Part shown: piece after piece, positions 24,421 through 32,121 of the stretch | How positions within the stretch are numbered: position 1 is the first letter of the stretch | How the letters are laid out: every line of letters starts with the position of its first letter | Assembly (NCBI GenBank): GCA_020847975.1 | Contig: JADLBD010000193.1 | Location: 1 to 36,499, forward strand | Reading direction: 5' to 3' | DNA from: Bryobacterales bacterium | GTDB lineage: Bacteria > Acidobacteriota > Terriglobia > Bryobacterales > Bryobacteraceae | DNA length: 36,499 nucleotides | Notes under the pieces: model-generated | What the model saw: the letters and a program-made list of their open reading frames with translations, nothing else | The model's database searches: none | What the model was told of the DNA's origin: nothing | Made by a program: the position numbers and the translations under genes

Positions 24421-25696
24421 CGGCCTCCCAGGTTTTGATTGCCTCCGACATGAGGTCGACGCGCTGCGGGAACCTGGAGGCAAGGTTGGTTTTTTCGGAG
24501 AGATCAAGATCCAGGCCGGCGAGAAACGGATCCTGGTCAGGCATGAGGGTGAGCTTCCAACGGCCCTGCCTCATGGCTCGCTGGGCGGCGTGGCCCCAGA
24601 AAAGGGTGGGGTCTCCCAAAGATGTTCCGGAACGCATATGGCTAAGCAGGCTCACTCCGTCCAATTTACGCTGCGGGGGCGGCACACCGGCGGCTTCGAG
24701 GAGTGTGGGCATGAGGTCGAGGGAGATGGTGGTTTGGAGGGATTCCTTGCCCGCAAGGATCTGGCCCGGCCAGTAACCGATGGCCGGTACGCGGTGGCCG
24801 CCCTCCCAGACGGAGCCCTTGCGTCCGCGGAGGGGACCGTTGGAGCCGGCAGGGGGAGCCCCGTTATCGGAACAGAAGAAGATCATGGTATCGTTCTCGA
24901 TACCCGACAAACGAACCTGATCGAGGACGCGCCCCACACCTTCATCCATTGCAGCCAGCATTTCGCGGAATACGGGTCCGGCGTCTTCATGAGCCGTTGC
25001 GGGCGGCTTGCGTCCGGGGATGCGCTGGGGTTGGTCGCGAGGGCCTTGATAGGGGTAGTGGACGGCTTCATGAGGAAGGTAGAGGAAAAAGGGACGTCCG
25101 CTGTGGCGGCGGATGAAATCCACGGCGTGGCGGGTTACCAGTTCCGTGGTGTAGCCTTTTTCGTCCTGGAGCCTGTCTCCGATCCACCAGTCGCGGCGCC
25201 CGGTCTGGTCGACGTGGGAGAAGTAATCGACGTTGCCGCTCACGTAGCCGCGGAACTCATCGAACCCATGCCGAAGCGGATTGAAGCGGGTCTGGTAGCC
25301 GAGGTGCCATTTCCCAAAGATTCCGGTGTGATAGCCGGCGTCTTTGAGGAGGCGGGGGAGTGTGATTTCCGCTGGATCGAGTCCTTTGTCGCGATTGGAG
25401 GCGGCGGTGAGGACTTCGGAAATGCCGCAGCGCTGCTGATAGCGTCCGGTCATGAGACCGGCACGGGTAGGGCTGCACACGACTCCGCTCGAGTGGAAGT
25501 CGGTGAAGCGGACGCCTCCGGAAGCGAGCTTGTCAATGTAGGGGCTGCGGTTGGAAGCGCTCCCATAGCAGCCGAGGTCTCCGTAGCCCAGGTCGTCGGC
25601 GAGGATGAGGATGAGGTTGGGCGGACGATTCGTTTGCCCGCCGAGCACGGAAGCCGCGCCCGCACCGAGAAAGCTTCTGCGCGTGAGAGCATTCAT
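24398..25696 (-). CDS. Tat-exported type I sulfatase (arylsulfatase family)
   Basis: A 432-residue formylglycine-dependent sulfatase, hydrolysing sulfate esters, most likely on glycans. The signature CSPTRAGLMTGRY starts at Cys74, the residue that a formylglycine-generating enzyme must oxidise. Metal-binding acids are at ADDLGYGD (Asp34, Asp35), and FFCSDNGAP supplies the second metal-site pair. The N terminus (NALTRRSFLGAGAASVLGG) is a twin-arginine signal. The family usually works with glycosidases, and two GH95 genes lie 1-6 kb away. No sulfatase-maturing enzyme gene is in the window. The gene overlaps the peptidase start by 23 bases and diverges from the alpha/beta hydrolase gene with a 51-base gap. 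Confidence 0.92.
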   Translation of the reverse strand: MNALTRRSFLGAGAASVLGGQTNRPPNLILILADDLGYGDLGCYGSASNRSPYIDKLASGGVRFTDFHSSGVVCSPTRAGLMTGRYQQRCGISEVLTAASNRDKGLDPAEITLPRLLKDAGYHTGIFGKWHLGYQTRFNPLRHGFDEFRGYVSGNVDYFSHVDQTGRRDWWIGDRLQDEKGYTTELVTRHAVDFIRRHSGRPFFLYLPHEAVHYPYQGPRDQPQRIPGRKPPATAHEDAGPVFREMLAAMDEGVGRVLDQVRLSGIENDTMIFFCSDNGAPPAGSNGPLRGRKGSVWEGGHRVPAIGYWPGQILAGKESLQTTISLDLMPTLLEAAGVPPPQRKLDGVSLLSHMRSGTSLGDPTLFWGHAAQRAMRQGRWKLTLMPDQDPFLAGLDLDLSEKTNLASRFPQRVDLMSEAIKTWEADVYVRPN

Positions 25697-25708
25697 GGCA
25701 GTGTAGGC

Positions 25709-25717
25709 ATCCTAGCA
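25709..25717 (-). promoter_or_regulatory. possible extended -10 element for the sulfatase operon
   Basis: The minus strand reads TGCTAGGAT (25717-25709), an extended -10 (TGn plus TAGGAT, 4 of 6 to TATAAT). No convincing -35 is present at the normal distance. It is 12 bases before the sulfatase ATG, so the mRNA would be almost leaderless, which agrees with the lack of a Shine-Dalgarno there. Confidence 0.3.
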
Positions 25718-25747
25718 GAAATGTAAGATGATCTTTGGAACTCCAAT

Positions 25748-26563
25748 ATGCGCCTGCTCTTGCTGGGATTTCTCACGCTCTCGGCGTTTGCCGGAACGAG
25801 CCATTTGCGGATTGGGGGGGAGTGGTGTTTCCTCTCATATGATTCGTCGGCGCCGCATGCCGACGCGGTGATCCTGATCCACGGCAACGGGCAGACCGTG
25901 GACGAGAAGAGTTCTTCCTGGGAAAGGGATGCGGGGAGCAGTCTGTTGATGGCGCGCCTGCGGGCGGCGGGATTCCTGCTGGCGCAATCGAACCATTCGG
26001 CCATTCCGGGAAACGGGATGTGGGGAAACGCGGCCACGCAGGCAGCGGTGCTGAGTTTGATTCGCTACGTGCGGGAGAAATACCAGCCGCGCCGGATTCA
26101 TGCGATCGCGGTGTCGGCGGGGAATGTGACGCTGCTGAACCTGGCACTGGACAGGAAGGTGGTGTTTCATTCCGCGGTGCTGATGGCTCCGGTGATTTCG
26201 CTCGAATCGATGTATACATGTCCCGCGGGCGTGGACCGGGTGGCGGGGTTGGCGCGTGCGTTCTCCTTCAAGCCTTCCCATGGCTGTCCGGGGGATCCGA
26301 AGGATCCGGCGTTTGTGAAAGCGACAGCGAGATTCGATCCGCTGCGGCGGGCGCGGACGGGCGGGGTGGACGCGCTGAGCGGAACGCGATGGATGGCGGT
26401 GTATGAAGAGAGCGACGCCAAGGTGCCGCCGGGGGAGAACATCGAGCCGCTGCGGTCGCTGATTCCGATCAAGCCGTTGACCCGCCCCGGCGCTACACAT
26501 GCATCGCGGGAATTGTTTGAAACGTATGCGGACCAGATTGTGCAATTTCTGAAGGAAAAGTGA
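25748..26563 (+). CDS. secreted alpha/beta-hydrolase-like protein
   Basis: A 271-residue protein with a signal peptide (MRLLLLGFLTLSAFAG). The fold is indicated by the oxyanion-loop segment VILIHGNGQT (about 41-50) and a nucleophile elbow AVSAGN with Ser123 (A-x-S-x-G rather than the usual G-x-S-x-G). An acidic residue Asp223 (ESDAKVP) and His251 (GATHAS) are correctly ordered to complete a Ser-Asp-His triad. The natural substrate is unknown; an esterase acting on acylated sugars would suit the setting, but this is a guess from the GH95 gene that starts 8 bases downstream. The two genes are almost certainly one transcript. Three cysteines (Cys27, Cys158, Cys180) are compatible with a disulfide in the periplasm. 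Confidence 0.75.
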   Translation: MRLLLLGFLTLSAFAGTSHLRIGGEWCFLSYDSSAPHADAVILIHGNGQTVDEKSSSWERDAGSSLLMARLRAAGFLLAQSNHSAIPGNGMWGNAATQAAVLSLIRYVREKYQPRRIHAIAVSAGNVTLLNLALDRKVVFHSAVLMAPVISLESMYTCPAGVDRVAGLARAFSFKPSHGCPGDPKDPAFVKATARFDPLRRARTGGVDALSGTRWMAVYEESDAKVPPGENIEPLRSLIPIKPLTRPGATHASRELFETYADQIVQFLKEK

Positions 26564-26570
26564 GCCTCAC

Positions 26571-28949
26571 ATGCCGACACGCCGTGAGTTTCTTGCCGCC
26601 GCGGCAGCGGGGGCGGTAAAAGGAGCCGGGCCAGAGAACGAACCGCTCGAGCTTTGGTACCGGCAGGCCGCCTCGCAATGGCGGGAAGCGCTCCCTTTGG
26701 GGAACGGCCGCCTGGGAGCCATGGTATTTGGCGGAGTGAGCAGGGAACGGCTGCAAATCAACGAAGATACCTTGTGGTCGGGCCATCCCACCGATTGGAA
26801 CAATGCGGACGCGAAGAATCATCTGGGGGAGGTGCGGCGCCTGGTGATCGAGGAAGAGAACTATCCCGGCGCCGATGCGGTGTGCCGCAAGATGCAGGGT
26901 CCATACAACCAGAGCTATCTGCCTTTGTGTGACGTATGGCTCGATTTTGGGGAACAGGGCGCAGGGGAAGGATATCGCCGGGCATTGAATCTGGATACGG
27001 CGGTGGCGTCGGTGAACTGGCAGGGCCACTCGCAGGAGGTGTTCGTTTCGGCCGTGGACCAGGTGCTGGCGGCGCGGATTGCGGCGGGCGGGGAAGGGCT
27101 GACGGTTCGTATCTCGATGGAGAGCCGGCTGCATTCCACCGTGGAGGTAGCCGGGACCGAGTTGCGGCTTGCAGGCAAAGCTCCGGCGCATGTCGATCCG
27201 AACTACAAGACCTCGAACCATCCGGTGGTGTATGACGAGGCGGACGGGAAAGGGATGCGGTTTGCGGCGTGGTTACGCGTGGTTGCCGAAGGCGGGAAGG
27301 TTTCAGCATCGGGTGAAGCGCTGCGAGTGGAGGGGGCGAGGTCCGTAACACTCTTGTTGGCGGCGGCGACGGGGTTCCGCGGCTTCGACAAGGAGCCGGA
27401 CACGCCGGCGGGGGAACTGGCGGCGCGCTGCCGGAGCACGCTGGAGCGGGCGGCCGCAAAGGGGTACACGAAACTGCGCGCCGGCCACGTAGCGGACCAC
27501 CAAAAGCTGTTCCGGCGTGTGAGCCTGCGGTTAGGCGCCCCTTCGACGCTGCCGACCGATGAGCGGTTGAGGGCGTTTGCCTCCGCGCCGGACGCGTCGT
27601 TGCCGGCGCTGTATTTTCAGTATGGGCGCTATCTGCTGATGACGAGTTCGCGTCCCGGGACGCAGCCGGCCAATCTACAGGGCATCTGGAACGAAGAAGT
27701 GCGGCCGCCCTGGAGTTCGAACTATACGGTGAATATCAATACCCAGATGAACTACTGGCCGGCGGAGGTGTGCAACCTGTCCGAATGCGCGGAGCCGCTT
27801 TTTCAACTGGTGGAAGAGGTAAGCCGCGGCGGATGGAAGACGGCGGAAGTGAACTACGGATTGAAAGGGTGGGTTTCGCACCACAACGTGGACTTGTGGC
27901 GGCAGAGCGGACCCGTCGGAGAAGGAACCGGCTCGCCGAACTGGGCGAACTGGCCGATGAGCGGGCCGTGGTTGTGCCAGCACTTGTGGGAGCACTACCG
28001 GTTTCACGGGGATAAGGAATGGCTGCGAGAGCGTGCGTGGCCATTGATGAAGGGAGCGGCGGAATTCTGTTTGGGGTGGCTGGTGGAGGATAAACAGGGG
28101 CATCTCACCACGTGCCCTTCGGTTTCGCCGGAGAACGTGTTCTTGACGCCGGATGGCAAGCCGGCGATGGTGAGCGCGGGCTGCACGATGGACCTCTCGC
28201 TGATTCGGGAGTTGTTCGCAAACTGCGTGGAAGCAGCAACGGTTCTGGGCGTGGATGCGGCGTTCCGTGGGCAGTTGGAAGCGGCGAAGAAGCGGCTGCC
28301 GCCATACGGGACGGGCAGGCATGGGGAACTTCTCGAGTGGTACCGGGATTTCGACGAGCGGGAACCCGGGCATCGTCACATGTCGCATCTTTATGCGCTG
28401 TATCCGGGCTGTGAGTTCGGATTGCGGCGAACTCCCGAGATGGCGCGCGCGGCGCGGGTTTCGCTCGAGAGACGGCTGGCGGCGGGGGGAGGACAGACGG
28501 GTTGGAGCGCGGCGTGGATCGTGTGTTTCTACGCGCGTCTCGAAGACGGGGACAAGGCGTGGGAGGGGCTGATCCGGCTGATGAAGCAGAGTACGGGCGT
28601 GAACCTGTTCGACACCCATCCGGCCGGGCGCGGATTTGTCTTCCAGATTGACGGAAACTTCGGAGGGGCCGCGGGCATTGCGGAGATGCTGGTGCAGAGC
28701 CAGGAGGGGGAGATTGCGCTCCTGCCTGCGCTGCCTGAGGCTTGGGCCGATGGAGAGGTGAAGGGGTTGGCGGCGCGCGGGGGTGTGGAGGTGGACATCA
28801 CATGGAAGAATCATCGCGCGGTGCAGGTGGTTTTGAAGGCAAGGCGGGATGGCGTACACAAGGTGCGGGCGCCGAAGGGGCAGCGGCTGCGCGTGGAAGG
28901 GCCGGTCCGGCTGAGGGCGGGGCGTGCTTATGAGGTGAAGTTCTTATGA
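26571..28949 (+). CDS. GH95 family glycosidase (alpha-L-fucosidase type), Tat signal
   Basis: A 792-residue glycoside hydrolase of family 95, full length. The N-terminal domain shows the family hallmarks ALPLGNGRLGAMVFGG and LQINEDTLWSG. In the (alpha/alpha)6 barrel, Asn388 and Asn390 (VNINTQMNYWPAE), Glu521 (PSVSPENV) and Asp694 (QIDGNFGGAAG) correspond to the asparagines, general acid and partner acid described for the Bifidobacterium 1,2-alpha-L-fucosidase, so the site looks intact. Family members cleave alpha-L-fucose or alpha-L-galactose linkages. The N terminus MPTRREFLAAAAAGAVKG is a short twin-arginine signal, implying export of a folded enzyme. It is co-transcribed with the alpha/beta hydrolase gene upstream and is a paralogue of the GH95 gene at 29605-31929. 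Confidence 0.93.
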   Translation: MPTRREFLAAAAAGAVKGAGPENEPLELWYRQAASQWREALPLGNGRLGAMVFGGVSRERLQINEDTLWSGHPTDWNNADAKNHLGEVRRLVIEEENYPGADAVCRKMQGPYNQSYLPLCDVWLDFGEQGAGEGYRRALNLDTAVASVNWQGHSQEVFVSAVDQVLAARIAAGGEGLTVRISMESRLHSTVEVAGTELRLAGKAPAHVDPNYKTSNHPVVYDEADGKGMRFAAWLRVVAEGGKVSASGEALRVEGARSVTLLLAAATGFRGFDKEPDTPAGELAARCRSTLERAAAKGYTKLRAGHVADHQKLFRRVSLRLGAPSTLPTDERLRAFASAPDASLPALYFQYGRYLLMTSSRPGTQPANLQGIWNEEVRPPWSSNYTVNINTQMNYWPAEVCNLSECAEPLFQLVEEVSRGGWKTAEVNYGLKGWVSHHNVDLWRQSGPVGEGTGSPNWANWPMSGPWLCQHLWEHYRFHGDKEWLRERAWPLMKGAAEFCLGWLVEDKQGHLTTCPSVSPENVFLTPDGKPAMVSAGCTMDLSLIRELFANCVEAATVLGVDAAFRGQLEAAKKRLPPYGTGRHGELLEWYRDFDEREPGHRHMSHLYALYPGCEFGLRRTPEMARAARVSLERRLAAGGGQTGWSAAWIVCFYARLEDGDKAWEGLIRLMKQSTGVNLFDTHPAGRGFVFQIDGNFGGAAGIAEMLVQSQEGEIALLPALPEAWADGEVKGLAARGGVEVDITWKNHRAVQVVLKARRDGVHKVRAPKGQRLRVEGPVRLRAGRAYEVKFL

Positions 28950-28983
28950 ACGTCTGCCGGAGCGTGATATGCGTGGTCTGTTA

Positions 28984-29017
28984 GCATGTGTATAGAGATA
29001 ACGAGTTATACACATGC
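28984..29017. promoter_or_regulatory. inverted-repeat operator at the vapBC start
   Basis: GCATGTGTATA (28984-28994) and TATACACATGC (29007-29017) are perfect 11-base reverse complements separated by 12 bases. The right arm covers the vapB start codon (29014). This is the arrangement expected for autorepression, with a VapB ribbon-helix-helix dimer or a VapBC complex binding two half-sites about two helical turns apart. The overlap with the ATG means bound repressor would block initiation directly. It could also fold as an mRNA hairpin if the transcript begins upstream. Confidence 0.75.
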
Positions 29018-29208
29018 GAACGAATATTGTGATCGACGACGGCCTGATGCGGGAGGCGCTTCGAGCTACGGGCCTGAAGACGAAGCGAGAAGCGGTCGAA
29101 CTGGGCCTGCGAACCCTGGTTCGCCTCAAGAAACAGGCACAGATCCGGCGGTTGCGGGGCAAACTCGACTGGCAGGGTGATCTGGATGCGATGAGGCGTG
29201 ACCGTTGA
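29014..29208 (+). CDS. vapB: VapB-type antitoxin
   Basis: A 64-residue antitoxin. The N-terminal half (MRTNIVIDDGLMREALRATG) has the pattern of a VapB ribbon-helix-helix DNA-binding strand and helix. LKTKREAVELGLRTLVRL gives the second helix, and the charged C-terminal tail (KLDWQGDLDAMRRDR) should wrap the toxin. The start is placed at 29014 because it begins the family N terminus; no clear Shine-Dalgarno is seen, and the operator arm overlaps the ATG. The stop overlaps the toxin start by 4 bases (TTGA at 29205-29208). The protein would neutralise VapC and repress its own operon. A frame starting at 28986 overlaps it but resembles nothing. Confidence 0.88.
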   Translation: MRTNIVIDDGLMREALRATGLKTKREAVELGLRTLVRLKKQAQIRRLRGKLDWQGDLDAMRRDR

Positions 29209-29597
29209 TTCTTGTCGATTCGAGTGTCTGGATTGACTACTTCAGGGGCAGCGTCACGAAGCAAACGGAAATGCTCGATCACCTGCTCGAGAGCGAACTG
29301 CTGGCGGTGGGTGATCTGATTCTTCTGGAAGTCTTGCAGGGATTTTCGGATGACCGCGACTTCGAGGCGGCAAGGCGCATGTTGAGCCGGCTGATTGTAG
29401 TGGAACTTGGCGGGCCGGAAATGGCGATTCAGGCGGCGCGGCATTTCCGGACACTGCGGCGCCTCGGTGTCACTGTGCGAAAAACCATCCATTGCCTGAT
29501 TGCGACCTGTTGTATCGAGAGAGGGTACTGGCTGCTGCATCATGACCGGGACTTCGATGTGTATGCGAAGCACCTCGGTCTCCGCGTCGTGGCGTGA
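29205..29597 (+). CDS. vapC: VapC-type PIN-domain ribonuclease toxin with a substituted active-site residue
   Basis: A 130-residue PIN-domain protein, normally a magnesium-dependent RNase inhibited by VapB. Asp5 (ILVDSSVWIDYF), Glu42 (LILLEVLQGF) and the C-terminal Asp114/Asp116 (LLHHDRDF) are present. In the segment that reads KTIDCLIA in most relatives I know, this protein has KTIHCLIA: residue 96 is His (CAT, 29490-29492) where a catalytic Asp (GAT) is expected, a one-base difference. The toxin may therefore be weakened or inactive. The start is a TTG overlapping the vapB stop, so translation is coupled. The pair sits between two convergent GH95 genes, with only 7 bases separating its stop from the second one. 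Confidence 0.88.
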   Translation: MILVDSSVWIDYFRGSVTKQTEMLDHLLESELLAVGDLILLEVLQGFSDDRDFEAARRMLSRLIVVELGGPEMAIQAARHFRTLRRLGVTVRKTIHCLIATCCIERGYWLLHHDRDFDVYAKHLGLRVVA

Positions 29598-29604
29598 CGA
29601 ACCG

Positions 29605-31929
29605 TTATTGGAGCATCAGCTTCCATTCCGAACCGGGCTTGGCGTGGAGTGTATAGACGGGTGTGCGGCCATCCAGGAAACTCTGTCCTTTGGGGGCGCG
29701 GAGGCGGAAGGTGGTGTCGGCCTTGGGATGGAGGACCGCTTCCCGCAGGCGGCCCTCGGACCAGCGCATGTTGACTTCCATGCCTCCGCGCACGCGTAGT
29801 CCTTTGACTTCGCCATCGCGCCAGGCGGCGGGGAGGGCTGGGAGGAGGGCGACCTCGCCGGCATGGCTTTGGATGAGCATTTCGGCCATACCGGCGGCTC
29901 CGCCGAAGTTGCCGTCGATTTGAAAGACGGAGGACTTGCCGGCGGGGTGGGTGTCAAAGAGGTTCGGGCCGGTGCTGCGGCGCAGCAGCGTGACCACGGC
30001 CTGGTGGGCCTTTTCCGGTTCTTCCAGGCGCGCCCAGAAGTTGACCACCCACGCCTGGCTCCAGCCGGTTTGTCCGCCGCCGGCGGCGAGTCTGCGTTCG
30101 AGGGAGATGCGGGCCGCTTTGGCCAAGGCGGGCGTGCCGCGAAGCGTGATCCGGTCTCCAGGGTAGAGGGCGAACAGGTGAGAGAAGTGGCGATGGCCGG
30201 GTTCGGGCTCGTCATAGTCCTCCGCCCATTCCTGAAGCTGGCCGTATTTGCCGATTTGGGGAGGAATGAGGCGCTTGCGGGCGTTTTCGACGCGGTCGCG
30301 GAAGGCGGCATCCAGATTCAGGATCCGGCTGGCTTCACTGACCCCGCGGAAGAGGGCGTCGAGGATTTCGTTGTCCATGGAGCAGCCCATACAGAGGCTT
30401 GCTACGACTCCTGCTTTGGTGCGGTAGCGGTTTTCCGGCGAGATGGAGGGGGAGACCACGAGGTGGCCTTTTCCATCCTCGACGAGAGTATCGAGGAAGA
30501 ATTCGGCGGCCTCTTTCAGCACGGGATAGGCGCGGCGGGCCAGGAAATCGCGGTCGGGATCGTAGGCATAGTGGTCCCAGAAGTGAAGGCTGAGCCAGGC
30601 TCCGCCGGTAGGCCAGATGCCGGAGCGGACGCCGTCGATGGGGACGGCATCGCCCCAGAGATCGGTGTTGTGGTGGAGGACGAACCCGCTCGCGCCGTAC
30701 ATGACCTTCGCGACATGGCGGCCATCCTCGCGGGCGCGATCGACCAGTTCAAAAAGCGCTTCGTGTGTTTCGGGAAGGTTGAGGACTTCGGCGGGCCAGT
30801 AGTTCATTTCGGTGTTGATATTGATGGTGTACTTGCTCTCCCAGGGCGGAGCCAACTGTTCGTTCCACAATCCCTGGAGATTGGCGGGCATGGCTCCGGG
30901 GCGGCTGCTGGAGATGAGCAGATAGCGGGCGTACTGGAAATACAGGGCCTCGAGCGCGGTATCGAAGGCGCCTTGGCGAACGCGTTCGAGGCGCTCATCG
31001 GTGGGGAGATCGGAGGGGTGCGTGTCGCCCAGACGCAGGACGACCCGCTGGTAGAGACGCCGGTAGTCGGCAAGGTGTGCGGCGCGCATGGATGAGTAGT
31101 CGCGCTTCTTCCATCCGAGTTCGAGATTGCAGCGCTCGAACGGATCGGGGTGGCGGAAAGCGGTTGCGGCTACCAGGACGAGAGTGGCTGCATCGGCTCC
31201 TTCGAGTTGAAGTTCCGCGCCCCTGGCTGTCAGATGCCCGCCTTCGGGAAAGATTTTGAGGACGGCATGAAAGCGGACGCCGGTGGGCCGCTCGCCCTGG
31301 AAATGATCGCCGCGAGCGATGGCTTCCCCATCGAGGTCTATGCGGTCCGCGGAGGAGGAGGCTTTGGCATCGGCCTCGCGGGTGAGGGAGGCGATGAAGC
31401 GCAGGCTGGCCGGCTTGCTGGCGGTGAGGCGAATAATAATGGCTTGGTCCGGGGCGGAGGAGAATACTTCGCGGGTGTAGCGGACATTCGCGGAGCGGTA
31501 GGTGGTGCGAGCGATGGCGGCGCTCAGGTCAAGTTCGCGGCGGTAATCCTGAAACGACTCGTGGCCGGGGAAGCGAAGGTGCAAATCGCCGAGCGGCTGG
31601 TACGGGGGCATGCGGCGCGGAGCGGCGATGAGCGCTTTGTCTGCGAGATCCTCCGCCTCGCGGAGCTTTCCCGCGGCGAGGAGGCGCCGCACCTCCGGCA
31701 GCGCCTGGCGGGCGAGCGGATTGATGCGATCGCGCTTTTCGCCGGCCCAGACGGAATCCTCATTCAACTGGAGGCGCTCGGCGGCGGGTCCGCCGAATAC
31801 CATGGCTCCCAGACGGCCATTGCCGACGGGCAAAGCTTCAAACCAAGCCCTGGCCGGCTGGCGGTACCAAAGCACGTCCTGCGCAAGGCAGGGAATGGCC
31901 AGCAGGAGCGGAAGGATTCTGACGAACAT
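29605..31929 (-). CDS. GH95 family glycosidase (alpha-L-fucosidase type), Sec signal
   Basis: A second family-95 hydrolase, 774 residues from the ATG at 31929. That start is chosen over the frame opening at 31974 because a Sec signal peptide follows it directly (MFVRILPLLLAIPCLAQ). Family motifs are intact: EALPVGNGRLGAMVFGG, LQLNEDSVWAG, Asn370/Asn372 (ININTEMNYWPAE), Glu499 (PSISPENR) and Asp672 (QIDGNFGGAAG). It shares the layout of the other GH95 protein but uses Sec rather than Tat export and lacks close identity between motifs, suggesting divergent specificity rather than a recent copy. The TATAAT at 31939-31944 lies 10 bases upstream, so the mRNA may be nearly leaderless. Part of a third GH95 gene survives as a relict at 34655-34856. 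Confidence 0.93.
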   Translation of the reverse strand: MFVRILPLLLAIPCLAQDVLWYRQPARAWFEALPVGNGRLGAMVFGGPAAERLQLNEDSVWAGEKRDRINPLARQALPEVRRLLAAGKLREAEDLADKALIAAPRRMPPYQPLGDLHLRFPGHESFQDYRRELDLSAAIARTTYRSANVRYTREVFSSAPDQAIIIRLTASKPASLRFIASLTREADAKASSSADRIDLDGEAIARGDHFQGERPTGVRFHAVLKIFPEGGHLTARGAELQLEGADAATLVLVAATAFRHPDPFERCNLELGWKKRDYSSMRAAHLADYRRLYQRVVLRLGDTHPSDLPTDERLERVRQGAFDTALEALYFQYARYLLISSSRPGAMPANLQGLWNEQLAPPWESKYTININTEMNYWPAEVLNLPETHEALFELVDRAREDGRHVAKVMYGASGFVLHHNTDLWGDAVPIDGVRSGIWPTGGAWLSLHFWDHYAYDPDRDFLARRAYPVLKEAAEFFLDTLVEDGKGHLVVSPSISPENRYRTKAGVVASLCMGCSMDNEILDALFRGVSEASRILNLDAAFRDRVENARKRLIPPQIGKYGQLQEWAEDYDEPEPGHRHFSHLFALYPGDRITLRGTPALAKAARISLERRLAAGGGQTGWSQAWVVNFWARLEEPEKAHQAVVTLLRRSTGPNLFDTHPAGKSSVFQIDGNFGGAAGMAEMLIQSHAGEVALLPALPAAWRDGEVKGLRVRGGMEVNMRWSEGRLREAVLHPKADTTFRLRAPKGQSFLDGRTPVYTLHAKPGSEWKLMLQ

Positions 31930-31935
31930 GACGGA

Positions 31936-32031
31936 GCCATTATATCCGCCGCTGGTGTGAGACTTACCCGGCATGAATGGTGGAGAATGGAGGCGGCGGT
32001 GGTTTCGCGGGTGGGTGGCGGGTAGCCCGCT
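31936..32031. repeat. junction repeat, copy A
   Basis: This stretch aligns without gaps to 34852-34947, with 84 of 96 bases identical counted by eye. It spans the space between a GH95 start (minus strand) and an FMN-oxidase start (plus strand). The ATG of the oxidase is at the same offset in both copies (31973 here, 34889 there). In this copy the GH95 side is intact and the oxidase side is decayed. Confidence 0.85.
31939..31944 (-). promoter_or_regulatory. -10-like element of the Sec-type GH95 gene
   Basis: The minus strand reads TATAAT, a perfect -10 box, ending 10 bases before the GH95 ATG at 31929. No TTGACA-like -35 is found 16-18 bases upstream, and there is no Shine-Dalgarno, so if used it would give a leaderless or nearly leaderless mRNA. 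The equivalent place in junction copy B reads TACAAT. Confidence 0.35.
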
Positions 32032-32059
32032 TCGGTGGCCACGGTGGTGGGCTTCTTGA
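31973..32059 (+). pseudogene. relict 5' end of an FMN 2-hydroxyacid oxidase gene
   Basis: Reading from the ATG at 31973 gives MNGGEWRRRWFRGWVAGSPL before unrelated residues and a stop at 32057-32059. The intact oxidase gene at 34889 begins MNGGERSRRRFLGWLAGSPL. The start codon, upstream DNA and Tat-signal region are thus a decayed copy of that gene's beginning; everything after about 60 coding bases is gone. The twin-arginine and hydrophobic pattern is damaged, so no functional product is expected. Confidence 0.72.
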
Positions 32060-32121
32060 GTTCAAGTCATTCCAAGTCCGCAGGCGCTGACCAGGCTTAC
32101 GATTGTGAAGAAGGCGAAGCG

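Noticed and set aside
24278..25726. A 482-codon plus-strand frame
   Set aside because: Antisense to the sulfatase gene, which has the CSPTR signature and metal ligands in order.
27675..28859. A 394-codon minus-strand frame
   Set aside because: Antisense to the Tat-type GH95 gene with its full catalytic set.
28986..29180. A 64-codon frame overlapping vapB
   Set aside because: It has no similarity to an antitoxin and begins inside the operator; the vapB frame has the ribbon-helix-helix pattern and the coupled stop.
31973..32059. A short secreted peptide gene starting at 31973
   Set aside because: Its sequence is a decayed copy of the oxidase N terminus, so it is better explained as a relict than as a gene.
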